DNA of 64,000 bases. Source: an uncultured Rhodospirillales bacterium. GTDB lineage: Bacteria; Pseudomonadota; Alphaproteobacteria; ATCC43930; CGMCC-115725. The stretch is taken from assembly GCA_903822185.1 (NCBI GenBank), contig CAIJOA010000011.1, positions 310,001 to 374,000 of the forward strand, written 5' to 3'. Shown here one piece after another: positions 15,984 through 25,315 of the stretch. The position numbers and the translations under genes were made by a program. How positions within the stretch are numbered: position 1 is the stretch's first letter; every line of letters starts with the position of its first letter. The notes beneath the pieces were generated by a model. It searched no databases. It saw only the letters and a program-made list of their open reading frames with translations, and was not told the origin of the DNA.

Positions 15984-18665
15984 TTACGCCGTTGTCGGCG
16001 CCGCCTCCTTGGACAAGGCCGCCTGCGCAGCAGACAACCTTGCTATCGGCACGCGGTAAGGCGAGCACGAAACGTAATCTAGACCGACTTCCTGGCAGAA
16101 CCGCACCGAGGCGGGATCGCCGCCATGCTCGCCGCAAATGCCGAGTTTGAGCTTCGGACGAGTGCGGCGGCCACGTTCGGCGGCGATCAACATCAACTCG
16201 CCGACACCGTCGCGGTCGATACTGACGAACGGGTCCTGCTCGATCAGCCCCTGCTTCAAATAAGAGTCGAGGAACGCGCCGGCATCGTCGCGCGACAGGC
16301 CGAAGCAGGTCTGCGTCAGATCGTTGGTGCCGAACGAGAAGAACTCGGCGCTTTCGGCGATCTCTGCGGCGCGCAACGCGGCGCGCGGCAGCTCGATCAT
16401 CGTCCCGACCAGATATTCGACCGTCACGCCGGTTTCCTTCGCGACCTCCGCGCCGATCTTGTCGATCATCGTCTTCAAAAGGTCGAGTTCTTTCTTCATC
16501 GCGACCAGCGGGATCATGATCTCGGGGATGATGCCCTTGCCGGTTTCTTTCGTCACCTTTGATGCGGCCTCGAAGATCGCGCGCGCCTGCATCTCGTAGA
16601 TTTCAGGTGCGGTGATGGCGAGGCGGCAGCCGCGATGGCCGAGCATGGGGTTGGATTCATGCAGTTCGGCGGCGCGATGATGCAGCAGCTTGATGTCCTT
16701 GCCGGTCGCCTTGGCGACCTCCTGCATCTCGGCTTCGGTCTTGGGGAGGAACTCGTGCAGCGGCGGATCGAGCAGCCGGATCGTCACCGGCAGGCCGGCC
16801 ATGATGCGGAATAATTCCTCGAAATCGCCGCGCTGCATCGGCAGCAACTTGGCCAGCGCCTTGCGGCGGCCGTCCGCGTCGTCGGCCATGATCATCTCGC
16901 GCACGGCGATGATGCGGTCGCCGTCGAAGAACATATGCTCGGTACGGCAAAGGCCGATGCCTTCCGCACCAAAGCGGCGGGCGTTCTTGGCGTCCGCCGG
17001 GGTGTCGGCATTGGCGCGCACCCCCATGGTGCGGACCTTGTCGGCCCAGACCATCAGGGTCGCGAAGTCGCCCGAGAGTTCCGGCTGGATCGTCGGCACT
17101 TCGCCGATCATCACCTCGCCGGTCGAGCCGTTGATGGTGATGATGTCGCCGGCTTTCACGACCTTGCCGCGGGCCGAGATCGTCTGGGTCGTGTAATCGA
17201 CCCGCAGATCGCCGGCGCCGGCGACGCAAGCGCGGCCCATGCCCCGCGCCACGACAGCGGCGTGGCTGGTCATGCCGCCGCGCGTCGTCAGGATGCCGCG
17301 CGCCGCGTGCATGCCGTGAATGTCTTCGGGGCTGGTTTCGATACGGACGAGAATGACCCCCTCGCCCTTCTGTGCCCGCTTCTCGGCTTCATCAGCGGAG
17401 AACACGACCGCACCCGAGGCCGCGCCGGGCGAGGCAGGCAGGCCGCGCGCCAGCACTTCCTTCGGCGCTTTCGGGTCGAGCGTCGGATGCAGCAATTGAT
17501 CGAGCGACATCGGCTCGATGCGCTGGATCGCTTCCTGCTGCGTGATCAGCCCGTCATTCGCCATATCGACGGCGATCTTCAGCGCGGCCGGCGCGGTGCG
17601 CTTGCCGTTGCGGGTCTGCAGCATATAGAGCTTGCCCTGCTGCACCGTGAACTCGATGTCCTGCATGTCGCGGTAATGCGACTCAAGCTTTTGCCGGACC
17701 GCTTCCAGTTCGCCGAAGACGCGCGGCATGACCTCTTCCATCGCCGGAAGAGTCGAGTTCTGGGCTTTCTTGCCGGCGATGGTCAGATGCTGCGGCGTGC
17801 GGATGCCGGCGACGACGTCTTCGCCCTGCGCATTGACGAGATATTCGCCATAGAATTCCGGCACGCCGGTCGATGGGTTGCGGGTGAAGGCAACGCCGGT
17901 GGCGCAATCGTCGCCCATGTTGCCGAACACCATCGCCTGGACATTGACCGCCGTGCCCCAACTCGCCGGAATGTCGTGAAGGCGGCGATAGGTGATCGCC
18001 CGCTGATTCATCCACGAGCCGAACACGGCGCCGGTCGCGCCCCAGAGCTGTTCCTGCGGGTCCTGCGGGAACGGCTTGCCGAGTTCGCGCTGCACCAGCG
18101 CCTTATAGGCCTTGATGACCGCTTGCCAGTCCTCGGCTTTCAGTTCCGTATCGAGATTGACGCCGGCATCGGTCTTGTGCGCCTCGATCACGTCTTCGAA
18201 GTGATGATGCTCGACGCCCAGCACGACCTGGCCGTACATCTGGATGAAGCGGCGATAGGAGTCATAAGCGAAGCGCGTATCGCCGCTCTTCTTCGCAAGA
18301 CCTTCGACGGTCACGTCGTTGAGGCCGAGATTGAGCACCGTATCCATCATGCCGGGCATCGAGGCACGCGCGCCCGAGCGCACCGAGACAAGCAGCGGAT
18401 TGACCGGATCGCCGAACTTGGCCCCGACCCGTTCCTCGATCTGTGCCAGCGCCGTGCCGACTTCAGCCGTCAGGTCTTTCGGATAGGCTTTGCCGTTATC
18501 GTAAAAATGCGTGCAGAGCTCGGTCGTGATGGTGAAGCCCGGCGGCACCGGCAAGCCGAGGCTCGACATCTCGGCGAGGTTGGCGCCCTTGCCACCCAGA
18601 AGATTACGCATGTCGGCGCGCCCTTCGGCGCCGCCCGCTCCAAAACTGTAAACCCACTTCGCCAT
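15984..18665 (-). CDS. ppdK: Pyruvate, phosphate dikinase
   Basis: This 893-residue enzyme has the normal length for PPDK. It interconverts pyruvate, ATP and Pi with PEP, AMP and PPi. The N-terminal ATP-grasp domain starts VYSFGAGGAEGRADMRNLLG. The central phosphohistidine domain has GGMTSHAAVVARGMGRACVA with the catalytic His. The C-terminal TIM barrel ends with GTNDLTQTCFGLSRDDAG and the catalytic Cys in LGICGEHGGDP. It follows glyS by three bases, an arrangement known from other alphaproteobacteria. It likely serves gluconeogenesis or PEP balance. Confidence 0.97.
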   Translation of the reverse strand: MAKWVYSFGAGGAEGRADMRNLLGGKGANLAEMSSLGLPVPPGFTITTELCTHFYDNGKAYPKDLTAEVGTALAQIEERVGAKFGDPVNPLLVSVRSGARASMPGMMDTVLNLGLNDVTVEGLAKKSGDTRFAYDSYRRFIQMYGQVVLGVEHHHFEDVIEAHKTDAGVNLDTELKAEDWQAVIKAYKALVQRELGKPFPQDPQEQLWGATGAVFGSWMNQRAITYRRLHDIPASWGTAVNVQAMVFGNMGDDCATGVAFTRNPSTGVPEFYGEYLVNAQGEDVVAGIRTPQHLTIAGKKAQNSTLPAMEEVMPRVFGELEAVRQKLESHYRDMQDIEFTVQQGKLYMLQTRNGKRTAPAALKIAVDMANDGLITQQEAIQRIEPMSLDQLLHPTLDPKAPKEVLARGLPASPGAASGAVVFSADEAEKRAQKGEGVILVRIETSPEDIHGMHAARGILTTRGGMTSHAAVVARGMGRACVAGAGDLRVDYTTQTISARGKVVKAGDIITINGSTGEVMIGEVPTIQPELSGDFATLMVWADKVRTMGVRANADTPADAKNARRFGAEGIGLCRTEHMFFDGDRIIAVREMIMADDADGRRKALAKLLPMQRGDFEELFRIMAGLPVTIRLLDPPLHEFLPKTEAEMQEVAKATGKDIKLLHHRAAELHESNPMLGHRGCRLAITAPEIYEMQARAIFEAASKVTKETGKGIIPEIMIPLVAMKKELDLLKTMIDKIGAEVAKETGVTVEYLVGTMIELPRAALRAAEIAESAEFFSFGTNDLTQTCFGLSRDDAGAFLDSYLKQGLIEQDPFVSIDRDGVGELMLIAAERGRRTRPKLKLGICGEHGGDPASVRFCQEVGLDYVSCSPYRVPIARLSAAQAALSKEAAPTTA

Positions 18666-18668
18666 GGC

Positions 18669-20804
18669 TTAGCCCTCGATCTGCGAAAAGTCCGCGACAC
18701 GGTTCAGCGTGTCGCGTATCTGCGACAGCAGCCGTAACCGATTTTCTCTTAATGCCCGATCCTCCGCATTCACGGTTACTTTGTTGAAGAATTCATCAAC
18801 AGGCGTCCGTAAACTCGCCAACGCCGCCATGGCGCCGGCGAAATCTTCCTTCTCGAGGGCCGTGCCGCTCTTCGCGACGGCATCGGCCAGCCGTTCGGCC
18901 AGCACCGTCTCCGACGGCTCAACGAACCGTTTCGTATCCGGCGCGGCGTTGTAAGTAGCTTTGTCTTTACCTTCTTCGATCCGAACGATGTTCGTCGCAC
19001 GGCGATAAGCGACCAGCAGATTGGCGCCGTCCTCGGTCTTGAGGAACACGCCAAGCGCATCGACCCGCGCCAACAACCGGACGAGATCGTCCTCACCGCC
19101 CAACGCAAAGACGGCGGCGATAAGATCGTGCCGAACGCCCTTGTCGCGCAATGTGACTTTCAAGCGATCAGCAAAGAAACTTAAGAGATCAGCGACCATC
19201 ACGTCATCGTAAGCCTCCGCTATATCTTCGCGAAGCGTCCTACCGGCACCGTTATTGCTCTTGATCGCCACCTCAACGACACCCTGATCTACGTATAATT
19301 TTCTCGACACGCCAAACAGATTCGCCAAAGCTATCTGCAACTTATTTTCGATGACCAATCGAATCACCCCAAGCGCTGCACGACGCAACGCAAACGGGTC
19401 CCGCGAACCTGTTGGCTTTTCGTTTATTCGCCAGAAACCTACAAGAGTATCGATCTTATCGGCGAGCGCCAACGCGACGCTGAGCGGCGCGCTGGGACAG
19501 CGGTCGCTCGGACCCAAGGGTGAATAATGCTCGGCGACGGCATCGGCGATCGTCGGCGGCAAGCCGTCATGCAGCGCGTAATAGCGGCCCATCACGCCTT
19601 GCAGTTCGGGGAATTCGCCGACCATGCCGGTCGAAAGATCCGCTTTGGCCAGCCAGACGGCCTGACCGAGTTGGGTCTTATCGGCACCCGGAATGGATGC
19701 GGCAATCGTATCGGCAAGTTTCGCAACCCGATCCATCTTGTCGTGCATGTTGCCGAGCTTGGCGTGAAACACGCGCTCTTTCAGCTTCGGCACGCGATCG
19801 GCGAGTTTCGTCTTGCGGTCCTGATCGAAGAAGAACTTCGCGTCCGACAGACGCGCCCGCAACACGCGCTCGTTGCCGGCGACGATGGTCTTGCCGCCGT
19901 CTTCGGCGACCATGTTCGAGACCAGAAGGAAATGCGGCGCGAGCGCGCCCTTCACATCGAGACAGGCGAAATATTTCTGATGCGTGCGCATCGAGGTGGT
20001 CAGCACCTCGGGCGGCAGTTCCATGAATTCGGTTTCGATCCGGCCCATCAGCACGACCGGCCATTCGACAAGGCCGGTCACTTCATCGAGCAACCCGTCG
20101 TCCGGCTTTACGGTCAGTCCCGCCGCACCGGCAACCTTCGCGAGGCCGTCGGCGATGATCGAGCGGCGTTCGGTGGCGTCGAGCACGACGTAGAAATTAC
20201 GCAGTTCCTGCTTGTAGTCGGCGAAGGCTTTGACGTTGAAGCTGGCCTTCGACAGGAAGCGATGGCCGCGCGTCTCCATCCCAACGGGGACCGCGCCGAG
20301 ATCGAGCTTCAACACCTTGTTGTCGAAGATCGAGATCACGCTTTGCAGCGGCCGCACCCAGCGGAACGGTCCCGCCGGAAAGCGCATCGATTTCGGCCAC
20401 GGCAGATTGCGCATGACATCGACCAACAGCGCCGGCAGCATATCCGCCGTGACGCTGCCCGGTTTTTCCAGCATGGCGAAATAGAACTCGCCCTTATCGG
20501 TCGCGCGCTTCTCGAATTGGTCGATCGAGGCAAGGCCGGTCGATTTGAGGAATCCTTCAATCGCCGGCTGCGGCGCACCGACACGCGGCCCGCGCCGTTC
20601 TTCGGTCGAGCCCGGCTGGGTCGTCGGCAGACCTTCGACATGGAGCGCGAGACGCCGCGGCGTCACGAAGCTGGCGATACTGGTGAGGGTCAGCCCCGCC
20701 GCCTTGAGGGCCGCTTCGGCGAGACGCTTCAAATCCTCGGCGGCGGTGTTCTGCATCCGCGCCGGGATTTCTTCGGTAAAAAGTTCGAGCAGAAGATCGG
20801 CCAT
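18669..20804 (-). CDS. glyS: Glycyl-tRNA synthetase beta subunit
   Basis: This 711-residue subunit pairs with GlyQ in the bacterial alpha2-beta2 glycyl-tRNA synthetase and binds tRNA-Gly. It starts MADLLLELFTEEIPARMQ, as in the family. It contains CPSAPLSVALALADKIDTLV and SRDPFALRRAALGVIRLVI, conserved in the HD-like region. The C-terminal anticodon-binding domain includes KVTVNAEDRALRENRLRLL. It lies three bases after glyQ. Bases about 18700-19480, encoding the C-terminal third, read visibly less GC-rich than the rest of the gene. Confidence 0.97.
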   Translation of the reverse strand: MADLLLELFTEEIPARMQNTAAEDLKRLAEAALKAAGLTLTSIASFVTPRRLALHVEGLPTTQPGSTEERRGPRVGAPQPAIEGFLKSTGLASIDQFEKRATDKGEFYFAMLEKPGSVTADMLPALLVDVMRNLPWPKSMRFPAGPFRWVRPLQSVISIFDNKVLKLDLGAVPVGMETRGHRFLSKASFNVKAFADYKQELRNFYVVLDATERRSIIADGLAKVAGAAGLTVKPDDGLLDEVTGLVEWPVVLMGRIETEFMELPPEVLTTSMRTHQKYFACLDVKGALAPHFLLVSNMVAEDGGKTIVAGNERVLRARLSDAKFFFDQDRKTKLADRVPKLKERVFHAKLGNMHDKMDRVAKLADTIAASIPGADKTQLGQAVWLAKADLSTGMVGEFPELQGVMGRYYALHDGLPPTIADAVAEHYSPLGPSDRCPSAPLSVALALADKIDTLVGFWRINEKPTGSRDPFALRRAALGVIRLVIENKLQIALANLFGVSRKLYVDQGVVEVAIKSNNGAGRTLREDIAEAYDDVMVADLLSFFADRLKVTLRDKGVRHDLIAAVFALGGEDDLVRLLARVDALGVFLKTEDGANLLVAYRRATNIVRIEEGKDKATYNAAPDTKRFVEPSETVLAERLADAVAKSGTALEKEDFAGAMAALASLRTPVDEFFNKVTVNAEDRALRENRLRLLSQIRDTLNRVADFSQIEG

Positions 20805-20807
20805 CGA

Positions 20808-21680
20808 TCAGCCTCCCTGCTTTTCGAGCCAGGCTTCGCAGCTGGCTTTCGCCAGCGCGCGCACGCGGCCGATATAGGACGCGCGCTCCGTCACCGAGAT
20901 CACGCCGCGCGCATCCAGCAGGTTGAAGCAATGGCTGGCCTTGATGCACTGATCGTAGGCCGGTAGCGGCAATTTCTTATCGAGCAGGGATTTGCATTCT
21001 TTCTCGGCGTCGCCGAAATGGCGCAGCAGAATTTCGGTATCCGCATATTCGAAATTGAAGGCGGAGAATTGCTGTTCCGACGGCAGGAACACGTCGCCAT
21101 AGCTGACGCCCATGCCGTTGTAATCGAGGTCATAGACGTTCTCGACGCCCTGCACATACATGGCGAGCCGTTCGAGACCATAGGTCAGTTCGGTGCAGAC
21201 CGGATCGCATTCGATGCCGCCGACCTGCTGGAAATAGGTGAACTGAGTCACTTCCATACCGTCGAGCCAGACTTCCCAGCCGAGGCCCCAGGCGCCGAGG
21301 GTCGGGCTTTCCCAATCGTCCTCGACGAAACGGATGTCGTGATTTTTGACGTCGATGCCCAGCGCTTCGAGGCTCTTGAGATAGAGCGCCTGGCTGTCGG
21401 CCGGGGCCGGCTTCATGATCACCTGGAACTGGTAATAATGCTGCAGCCGGTTCGGATTCTCGCCATAGCGCCCGTCGGTCGGTCGGCGCGAGGGCTGGAC
21501 ATAGGCGGCCTTCCACGGCTTCGACCCCAGCGCCCGAAGCGTGGTCGCAGGATGGAAGGTTCCGGCCCCCATCTCGACGTCGTAGGGCTGCAGAATGACG
21601 CAGCCTTGAGCGGCCCAGAAGGTTTGTAGCTTGAGAATGAGCGCCTGGAAGCTGTTGCTCGTCGAAGCGCCCGCCGACAT
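20808..21680 (-). CDS. glyQ: Glycyl-tRNA synthetase alpha subunit
   Basis: The start is the ATG at 21680, giving 290 residues, the usual GlyQ length; the frame is open further upstream but only with non-family sequence. This class II catalytic subunit contains [35 protein letters not shown] and [19 protein letters not shown]. It also has [20 protein letters not shown] and [15 protein letters not shown], together covering motifs 1 to 3. It activates glycine with ATP and charges tRNA-Gly together with GlyS, whose gene follows three bases later. Confidence 0.97.
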   Translation of the reverse strand: MSAGASTSNSFQALILKLQTFWAAQGCVILQPYDVEMGAGTFHPATTLRALGSKPWKAAYVQPSRRPTDGRYGENPNRLQHYYQFQVIMKPAPADSQALYLKSLEALGIDVKNHDIRFVEDDWESPTLGAWGLGWEVWLDGMEVTQFTYFQQVGGIECDPVCTELTYGLERLAMYVQGVENVYDLDYNGMGVSYGDVFLPSEQQFSAFNFEYADTEILLRHFGDAEKECKSLLDKKLPLPAYDQCIKASHCFNLLDARGVISVTERASYIGRVRALAKASCEAWLEKQGG

Positions 21681-21766
21681 CAAGGAATCCAGTGAAAGTT
21701 GAAGTTGCGGCGCAACATAAAGACCGCCTCCCGGAGGGTCAAGGCAAGGCGGCGCGCGACTCGGGG

Positions 21767-22282
21767 CTAATCCGGTTCGGGAGGCTGACCGACGAAGAAA
21801 ATGATCAGATCCCACGCGTTGCGGACGCCCGCGGCCAAACTCAAACCCAGTGCGGCGGCAAAAATCTCGATGCCTTCGAGCCGATCCAACAGCAGCAGGA
21901 CCGCCGCCCCGGAGGCCAAGGCATAAGCGGCAAAGGGCGCCGCCGCATACCACAGGTGGTCGCTCCAATGGCTTTCGCGCTTGGCGATGTGGAAAGCATT
22001 CCGCCCGGCATAGATGAGGCCGATCACCGCACCGGCGCCCATCACCACGCCGAACCCACGGGCCGACAGCACGGGCACGAAAACCAGCGCACAACCGAAC
22101 AGCACCACCGCCAGGTTCATCACCGTCGGAGTCGTAAAAATGCGGAGTCCGATCGAACCGGACGGGGTCTGGTTGATGAAGCGGCCGCCGATCGAGGCCA
22201 CGACGAACATCGCGCCAATCAGGGTCGCCGCAGCGGTGCCGATAACCAGATAGAAATCATGCCATTCCTTGAAGCCTTCCAT
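21767..22282 (-). CDS. Multipass membrane protein of unknown function
   Basis: The start is the ATG at 22282 ([20 protein letters not shown]), four bases after the stop of the zinc-ribbon gene; codons upstream to 22477 are overlap. The 171-residue protein has about five hydrophobic helices: residues 11-33, 50-70, 75-93, 108-130 and 140-165. No catalytic motif or family was recognised. Its place in a tight run of genes ahead of glyQ suggests cotranscription. The 86-base gap to glyQ could hold a separate promoter. Confidence 0.75.
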   Translation of the reverse strand: MEGFKEWHDFYLVIGTAAATLIGAMFVVASIGGRFINQTPSGSIGLRIFTTPTVMNLAVVLFGCALVFVPVLSARGFGVVMGAGAVIGLIYAGRNAFHIAKRESHWSDHLWYAAAPFAAYALASGAAVLLLLDRLEGIEIFAAALGLSLAAGVRNAWDLIIFFVGQPPEPD

Positions 22283-22286
22283 GGCT

Positions 22287-22550
22287 TCACCGTCCCCAGG
22301 GACAGGCGGCCTTGCCGCAATTGGTCGTGCTGGTCGCGGAGACGTAAGCGCCGCACGCCGAACATTTGACGAGGTCTTCGATCGGCTTGGCCGACGACGC
22401 ACCGCGTGGCGATGCGGCCCGGCGGCGCGAGACTTCGTCGCGGACGCTTTGGCGAATGACCTGAACGCGGGCGGCATATTTGAAGCCGTACCACACCGCC
22501 AGGATAAGAACGCTCAATAGCAGAAGCTTGCCGAAACTAAGACCAAACAT
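22287..22550 (-). CDS. Small membrane-anchored zinc-ribbon protein (PP0621-like)
   Basis: This 87-residue protein has one N-terminal transmembrane helix (KLLLLSVLILAVWYGFKYAA), a basic linker, and a C-terminal cysteine motif DLVKCSACGAYVS followed by NCGKAACPW. Four or five cysteines could bind zinc. The arrangement resembles the short PP0621-type proteins of proteobacteria, whose function is not known. It is packed between the esterase gene (four bases) and the membrane-protein gene (four bases). Confidence 0.8.
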   Translation of the reverse strand: MFGLSFGKLLLLSVLILAVWYGFKYAARVQVIRQSVRDEVSRRRAASPRGASSAKPIEDLVKCSACGAYVSATSTTNCGKAACPWGR

Positions 22551-22554
22551 CGTA

Positions 22555-23364
22555 TCAGTTCTTCACAGCGGCGCGGTGGAGCGCCCAAACGATCGCACGG
22601 CGAAGCCAGTCACCTTGGATCTGGTGGTCGCCTTGATGAAGGCACATCTGGAGTTGTTTGCCGCTGCGGCAATGCGACCAGGTTTCGCAATCGAGATCAC
22701 CATCGGGACCGCGCTTGTCGAAATCGGCGACGCAGCCGTCGGTGGCTTCGAGAATGGCAAAGCCCTTATGGACATTGCCTTGGTGAAACTGCCCGTTGCC
22801 GAGCGCGCGCCCGTCCATCGGGAAAGTGTGATCGTTGGTCGCATGGGTATGACGTAAATCAATCGGGCCGCTCTCGCAATGCTCGGGGTACGGTTCCCAA
22901 AAGTCGCCGGAGAACGGCATGAACGCGGTAAAGCCTTTGGCGCCATGGCAGGCGAGATCCCAGACCATCGAGCCGCCGATCGAAAAGCCCGTCGCGAAGA
23001 CCCTTTTGCGATCGACCGGATAGCGTGCTTCGGCATCGGCGAGAACCGCATGGATAAACGCGATGTCGTCACGGCGATGGCGTGGTGCGCCGACATGGGA
23101 CCAGCTTTTATCCATACCATCGGGCACCACGAACAACGCGCCGGTGCTCGCGACCGCTGCGACCAGATCGTCATTCGCCATGATCTGCGCGCTGTCCTCG
23201 CGAAAACCATGGATATAAAGAACCAACGGCAGTTTCTTTTTGCCGTCCCAGGTGACCGGCGCAACGGCGCGATACGTGCCGTCCGGCAAATTCACCAACG
23301 GCGGTTCCGCCTGTGCCGCAACGCTCGCCAGTATGAACAGAACGCTTAGCAGCAGCCCGCGCAT
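22555..23364 (-). CDS. Secreted PHB-depolymerase-like esterase (LpqC family)
   Basis: The start is the ATG at 23364, which shares one base with the upstream stop (TGATG). The 269-residue protein has a signal peptide (MRGLLLSVLFILASVAAQA). Its alpha/beta hydrolase core has PLVLYIHGFRED near the oxyanion region and the nucleophile elbow FATGFSIGGSMVW. A catalytic His is likely in HQGDHQIQGDW near the C-terminus. Related proteins are polyhydroxybutyrate depolymerases, feruloyl esterases and LpqC. The substrate is unknown. Six Cys in the mature part could form disulfides in the periplasm. Confidence 0.85.
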   Translation of the reverse strand: MRGLLLSVLFILASVAAQAEPPLVNLPDGTYRAVAPVTWDGKKKLPLVLYIHGFREDSAQIMANDDLVAAVASTGALFVVPDGMDKSWSHVGAPRHRRDDIAFIHAVLADAEARYPVDRKRVFATGFSIGGSMVWDLACHGAKGFTAFMPFSGDFWEPYPEHCESGPIDLRHTHATNDHTFPMDGRALGNGQFHQGNVHKGFAILEATDGCVADFDKRGPDGDLDCETWSHCRSGKQLQMCLHQGDHQIQGDWLRRAIVWALHRAAVKN

Positions 23365-24212
23365 CAAAGCCCGAACCGCGACCAGACAAGCCGTTCTTCG
23401 ATGCGATTGAGAAGCTCGCCAGCGATGTCGCCCGCCTCGCTGCCGAACGGCGAAAACCAGCGCATTAGGAAAGAGCGACGCCGTTCGGGTTCGAAGATGC
23501 GCAGCCTCACCTCTTCGCCGAAGCGTTCCCGTGTGATACCGCGCAGATCGCCGAGCCCATCGACGAGGCCGAGGCCCAGCGCGCGGCGACCGGTGAAGAC
23601 CTCGCCGCTGAAAATCTTTGCTTCGTCGCCTTTCAGCTTCACGCCGCGGCGTTCGCGCACCATGTCCTTGAAGCTGTCGTGAAGATCGGTCTGCAGCGTC
23701 TTCAGCCGTTCGATATCGTGCGGCACTTCGGGCAGAAACGGATCGAGCAAGGACTTGTTCTCGCCCGACGTATAAAGCCGACGTTCGACACCCAACTTGT
23801 TCAGCACATCGACGAAACCGAAGCCCGAACTGATAACGCCGATCGATCCGACCAGCGACGTGTCTTCGGCATAGATTTCGTCCGCCGCCAGGGCGAGCCA
23901 ATATCCACCGGACGCCGCCACGTCTTCGGTGAAGGCCAGCACCGGCACGTTTCGCTCGGACGCAAGCTGACGGATGCGGCGATAAAGCAACGCCGACTGC
24001 GCGGGCGAACCACCAGGCGAATTGATCGCCAAGGCGACGGCCTTCAGACCGCGCACGGCGAAGGCGCGATCGATCACCCCGGCAAAGCGGCGCAGCGTCA
24101 GGCTGCGCTGTCCGCGCCCGCCGATCACGCCATCGAGACGCAGAACTGCCACGGTCGGCTCTAGCGGACGAAACGGTCCCAACGGCAAACGTCGCCACCA
24201 GCGCCGCGCCAT
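23364..24212 (-). CDS. S49 family signal-peptide-peptidase-like serine protease
   Basis: This 282-residue protein fits the short SppA/SohB type of S49 peptidase. It contains AVALAINSPGGSPAQSALLY, the nucleophile region EDVAASGGYWLALAADEI with the likely catalytic Ser, and YTSGENKSLLDPFLPE with the likely catalytic Lys. Family members degrade signal peptides or membrane proteins and assemble as octamers. The N-terminus lacks an obvious membrane anchor. It is coupled by TAATG to the methyltransferase gene upstream and by TGATG to the esterase gene downstream. Confidence 0.9.
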   Translation of the reverse strand: MARRWWRRLPLGPFRPLEPTVAVLRLDGVIGGRGQRSLTLRRFAGVIDRAFAVRGLKAVALAINSPGGSPAQSALLYRRIRQLASERNVPVLAFTEDVAASGGYWLALAADEIYAEDTSLVGSIGVISSGFGFVDVLNKLGVERRLYTSGENKSLLDPFLPEVPHDIERLKTLQTDLHDSFKDMVRERRGVKLKGDEAKIFSGEVFTGRRALGLGLVDGLGDLRGITRERFGEEVRLRIFEPERRRSFLMRWFSPFGSEAGDIAGELLNRIEERLVWSRFGL

Positions 24213-24973
24213 TAGGGCACCATCGACAATGCAGCGCCGTGGCGCAGGATCGCCTCGGCCGCTTCGGTGTTGCGGCCGTCGGCTTGGTGCAGCACGAGAC
24301 CGGCCATCAAGCGCAACGGCGACGCGACGCCCTTACGTGCTTGCACGATGACGCGCTTCGCTTGCTTGCCTTCACCGGGCCACAATGGAAAAACGATGAT
24401 CTCGCCGGCGCGGCCCGACAGCGCAGCCAGCAGATCGGCCAGCCGATCGGCGCGATGAATGAACGTCAGACCGCCTTTGGGCCGGACCATCGACAGGGCG
24501 AAATCCACCCAGGCCGGCAAATCCGCATCGCCTTCGATATCCGCCGCGACCTTTGCCGGATGAGGCGACGGCGACGCCCGCGACGCTTCGAGAAACGGCG
24601 GGTTGGCGATCACATGGGAAAAGCTGTTCGGTTCCAGTTGCGGGATCGGTTGCAACAAATCGCCGGCCACCGCCGTCATTCGAGCGGTCATATCGTTGAG
24701 CGCTATATTGTCGCGGGCCAGCTCGATCAGGTCGCGTTGGCGGTCGATACCGGTGATCCGGCACCCCGAAACGCGGGCACCGAGACAGAGCGCCGCGGCC
24801 CCGACGCCACAGCCGATATCAAGAATGGTGTCCGCTGCCACCGCAGGCACCGCAGCGGCGAGCAGCACCGGATCGATCGCGACACGATAGCCGCTGACCG
24901 GCTGACGCAGCCGGATCTTGCCGCCCAGCAGCGTGTTCTCGCTGACGTCCTGTTCGGAAAGCGCAAGGTTCAC
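24212..24973 (-). CDS. tRNA1(Val) A37 N6-methyltransferase-like protein
   Basis: The start is a GTG at 24973 in a GTGA overlap with the DUF2007 stop; the frame upstream to 25138 belongs to the other gene. The 253-residue protein has the SAM-binding LDIGCGVGAAALCLGAR and the N6-adenine methyltransferase motif IANPPFLEAS. This is the TrmN6/YfiC layout, including an N-terminal LLGGKIRLRQPVSGYRVAID. It should methylate an adenine in tRNA, although alphaproteobacterial homologues are little tested. Confidence 0.87.
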   Translation of the reverse strand: MNLALSEQDVSENTLLGGKIRLRQPVSGYRVAIDPVLLAAAVPAVAADTILDIGCGVGAAALCLGARVSGCRITGIDRQRDLIELARDNIALNDMTARMTAVAGDLLQPIPQLEPNSFSHVIANPPFLEASRASPSPHPAKVAADIEGDADLPAWVDFALSMVRPKGGLTFIHRADRLADLLAALSGRAGEIIVFPLWPGEGKQAKRVIVQARKGVASPLRLMAGLVLHQADGRNTEAAEAILRHGAALSMVP

Positions 24974-25179
24974 GCCGTTTCTCCGACATCCTTCAGGATG
25001 TCGCGGGCGCGTTTTGCGTCCTCGTCCGCGACCATCAGACGGCGTGGGATCGCGCCAATGCTGCCTTCGAGAATGCTGGTATGGGTATCCAACACGACGA
25101 ATTCGATCCCTTCGGATGCAAGGACGGACTGGAGCCACGAGAGCCGGACGGAATCATTGGTGCGGAGCAATTCCTGCAT
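24970..25179 (-). CDS. DUF2007 domain protein
   Basis: This 69-residue protein matches the DUF2007 'putative signal transducing' pattern. It begins MQELLRTNDSVRLSWLQSVL, followed by ASEGIEFVVLDTHTS, IPRRLMVADEDAKRARDIL and an acidic tail. Homologues are small ferredoxin-like-fold proteins with no proven role. It is the first gene of the reverse-strand run leading to ppdK and overlaps the methyltransferase by four bases (GTGA). Confidence 0.88.
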   Translation of the reverse strand: MQELLRTNDSVRLSWLQSVLASEGIEFVVLDTHTSILEGSIGAIPRRLMVADEDAKRARDILKDVGETA

Positions 25180-25265
25180 CGACGTCTCGTGATGTTATGA
25201 TCGCGCTGCAGCCCCGCGCGGGCTTGACCCTTCGTCCACGCGTTCTATGCTCGCTTGCGGTTGCC

Positions 25266-25301
25266 GCTCCGTCAAGCTCAGGGGCTCCGTCAAGCATAGG
25301 G
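25266..25301. repeat. 18-bp tandem duplication upstream of ispB
   Basis: Two direct copies (25266-25283 and 25284-25301) of GCTCCGTCAAGCTCAGGG differ at two of 18 positions. They end 14 bases before the ispB start codon, overlapping its leader. It may be a simple duplication or a protein-binding pair. Confidence 0.6.
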
Positions 25302-25315
25302 AATGAGGCGCCCAG

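Noticed and set aside
16935-18737. Forward open frame of 600 codons
   Set aside because: It is fully antisense to ppdK and its translation is a low-complexity mix of Arg, His, Asp and Leu with no recognisable domain.
19527-20966. Forward open frame of 479 codons
   Set aside because: It is antisense to glyS and the end of glyQ, with the composition of a shadow frame.
20808-22094. GlyQ with a 138-residue N-terminal extension
   Set aside because: The extension is an alternative frame of the membrane-protein gene and the intergenic gap. Family length and motifs support the start at 21680.
22555-24198. 547-codon fusion of S49-antisense-frame sequence and esterase
   Set aside because: The first part is an out-of-frame reading of the S49 peptidase gene. 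The esterase begins at 23364 with its signal peptide and a TGATG overlap.
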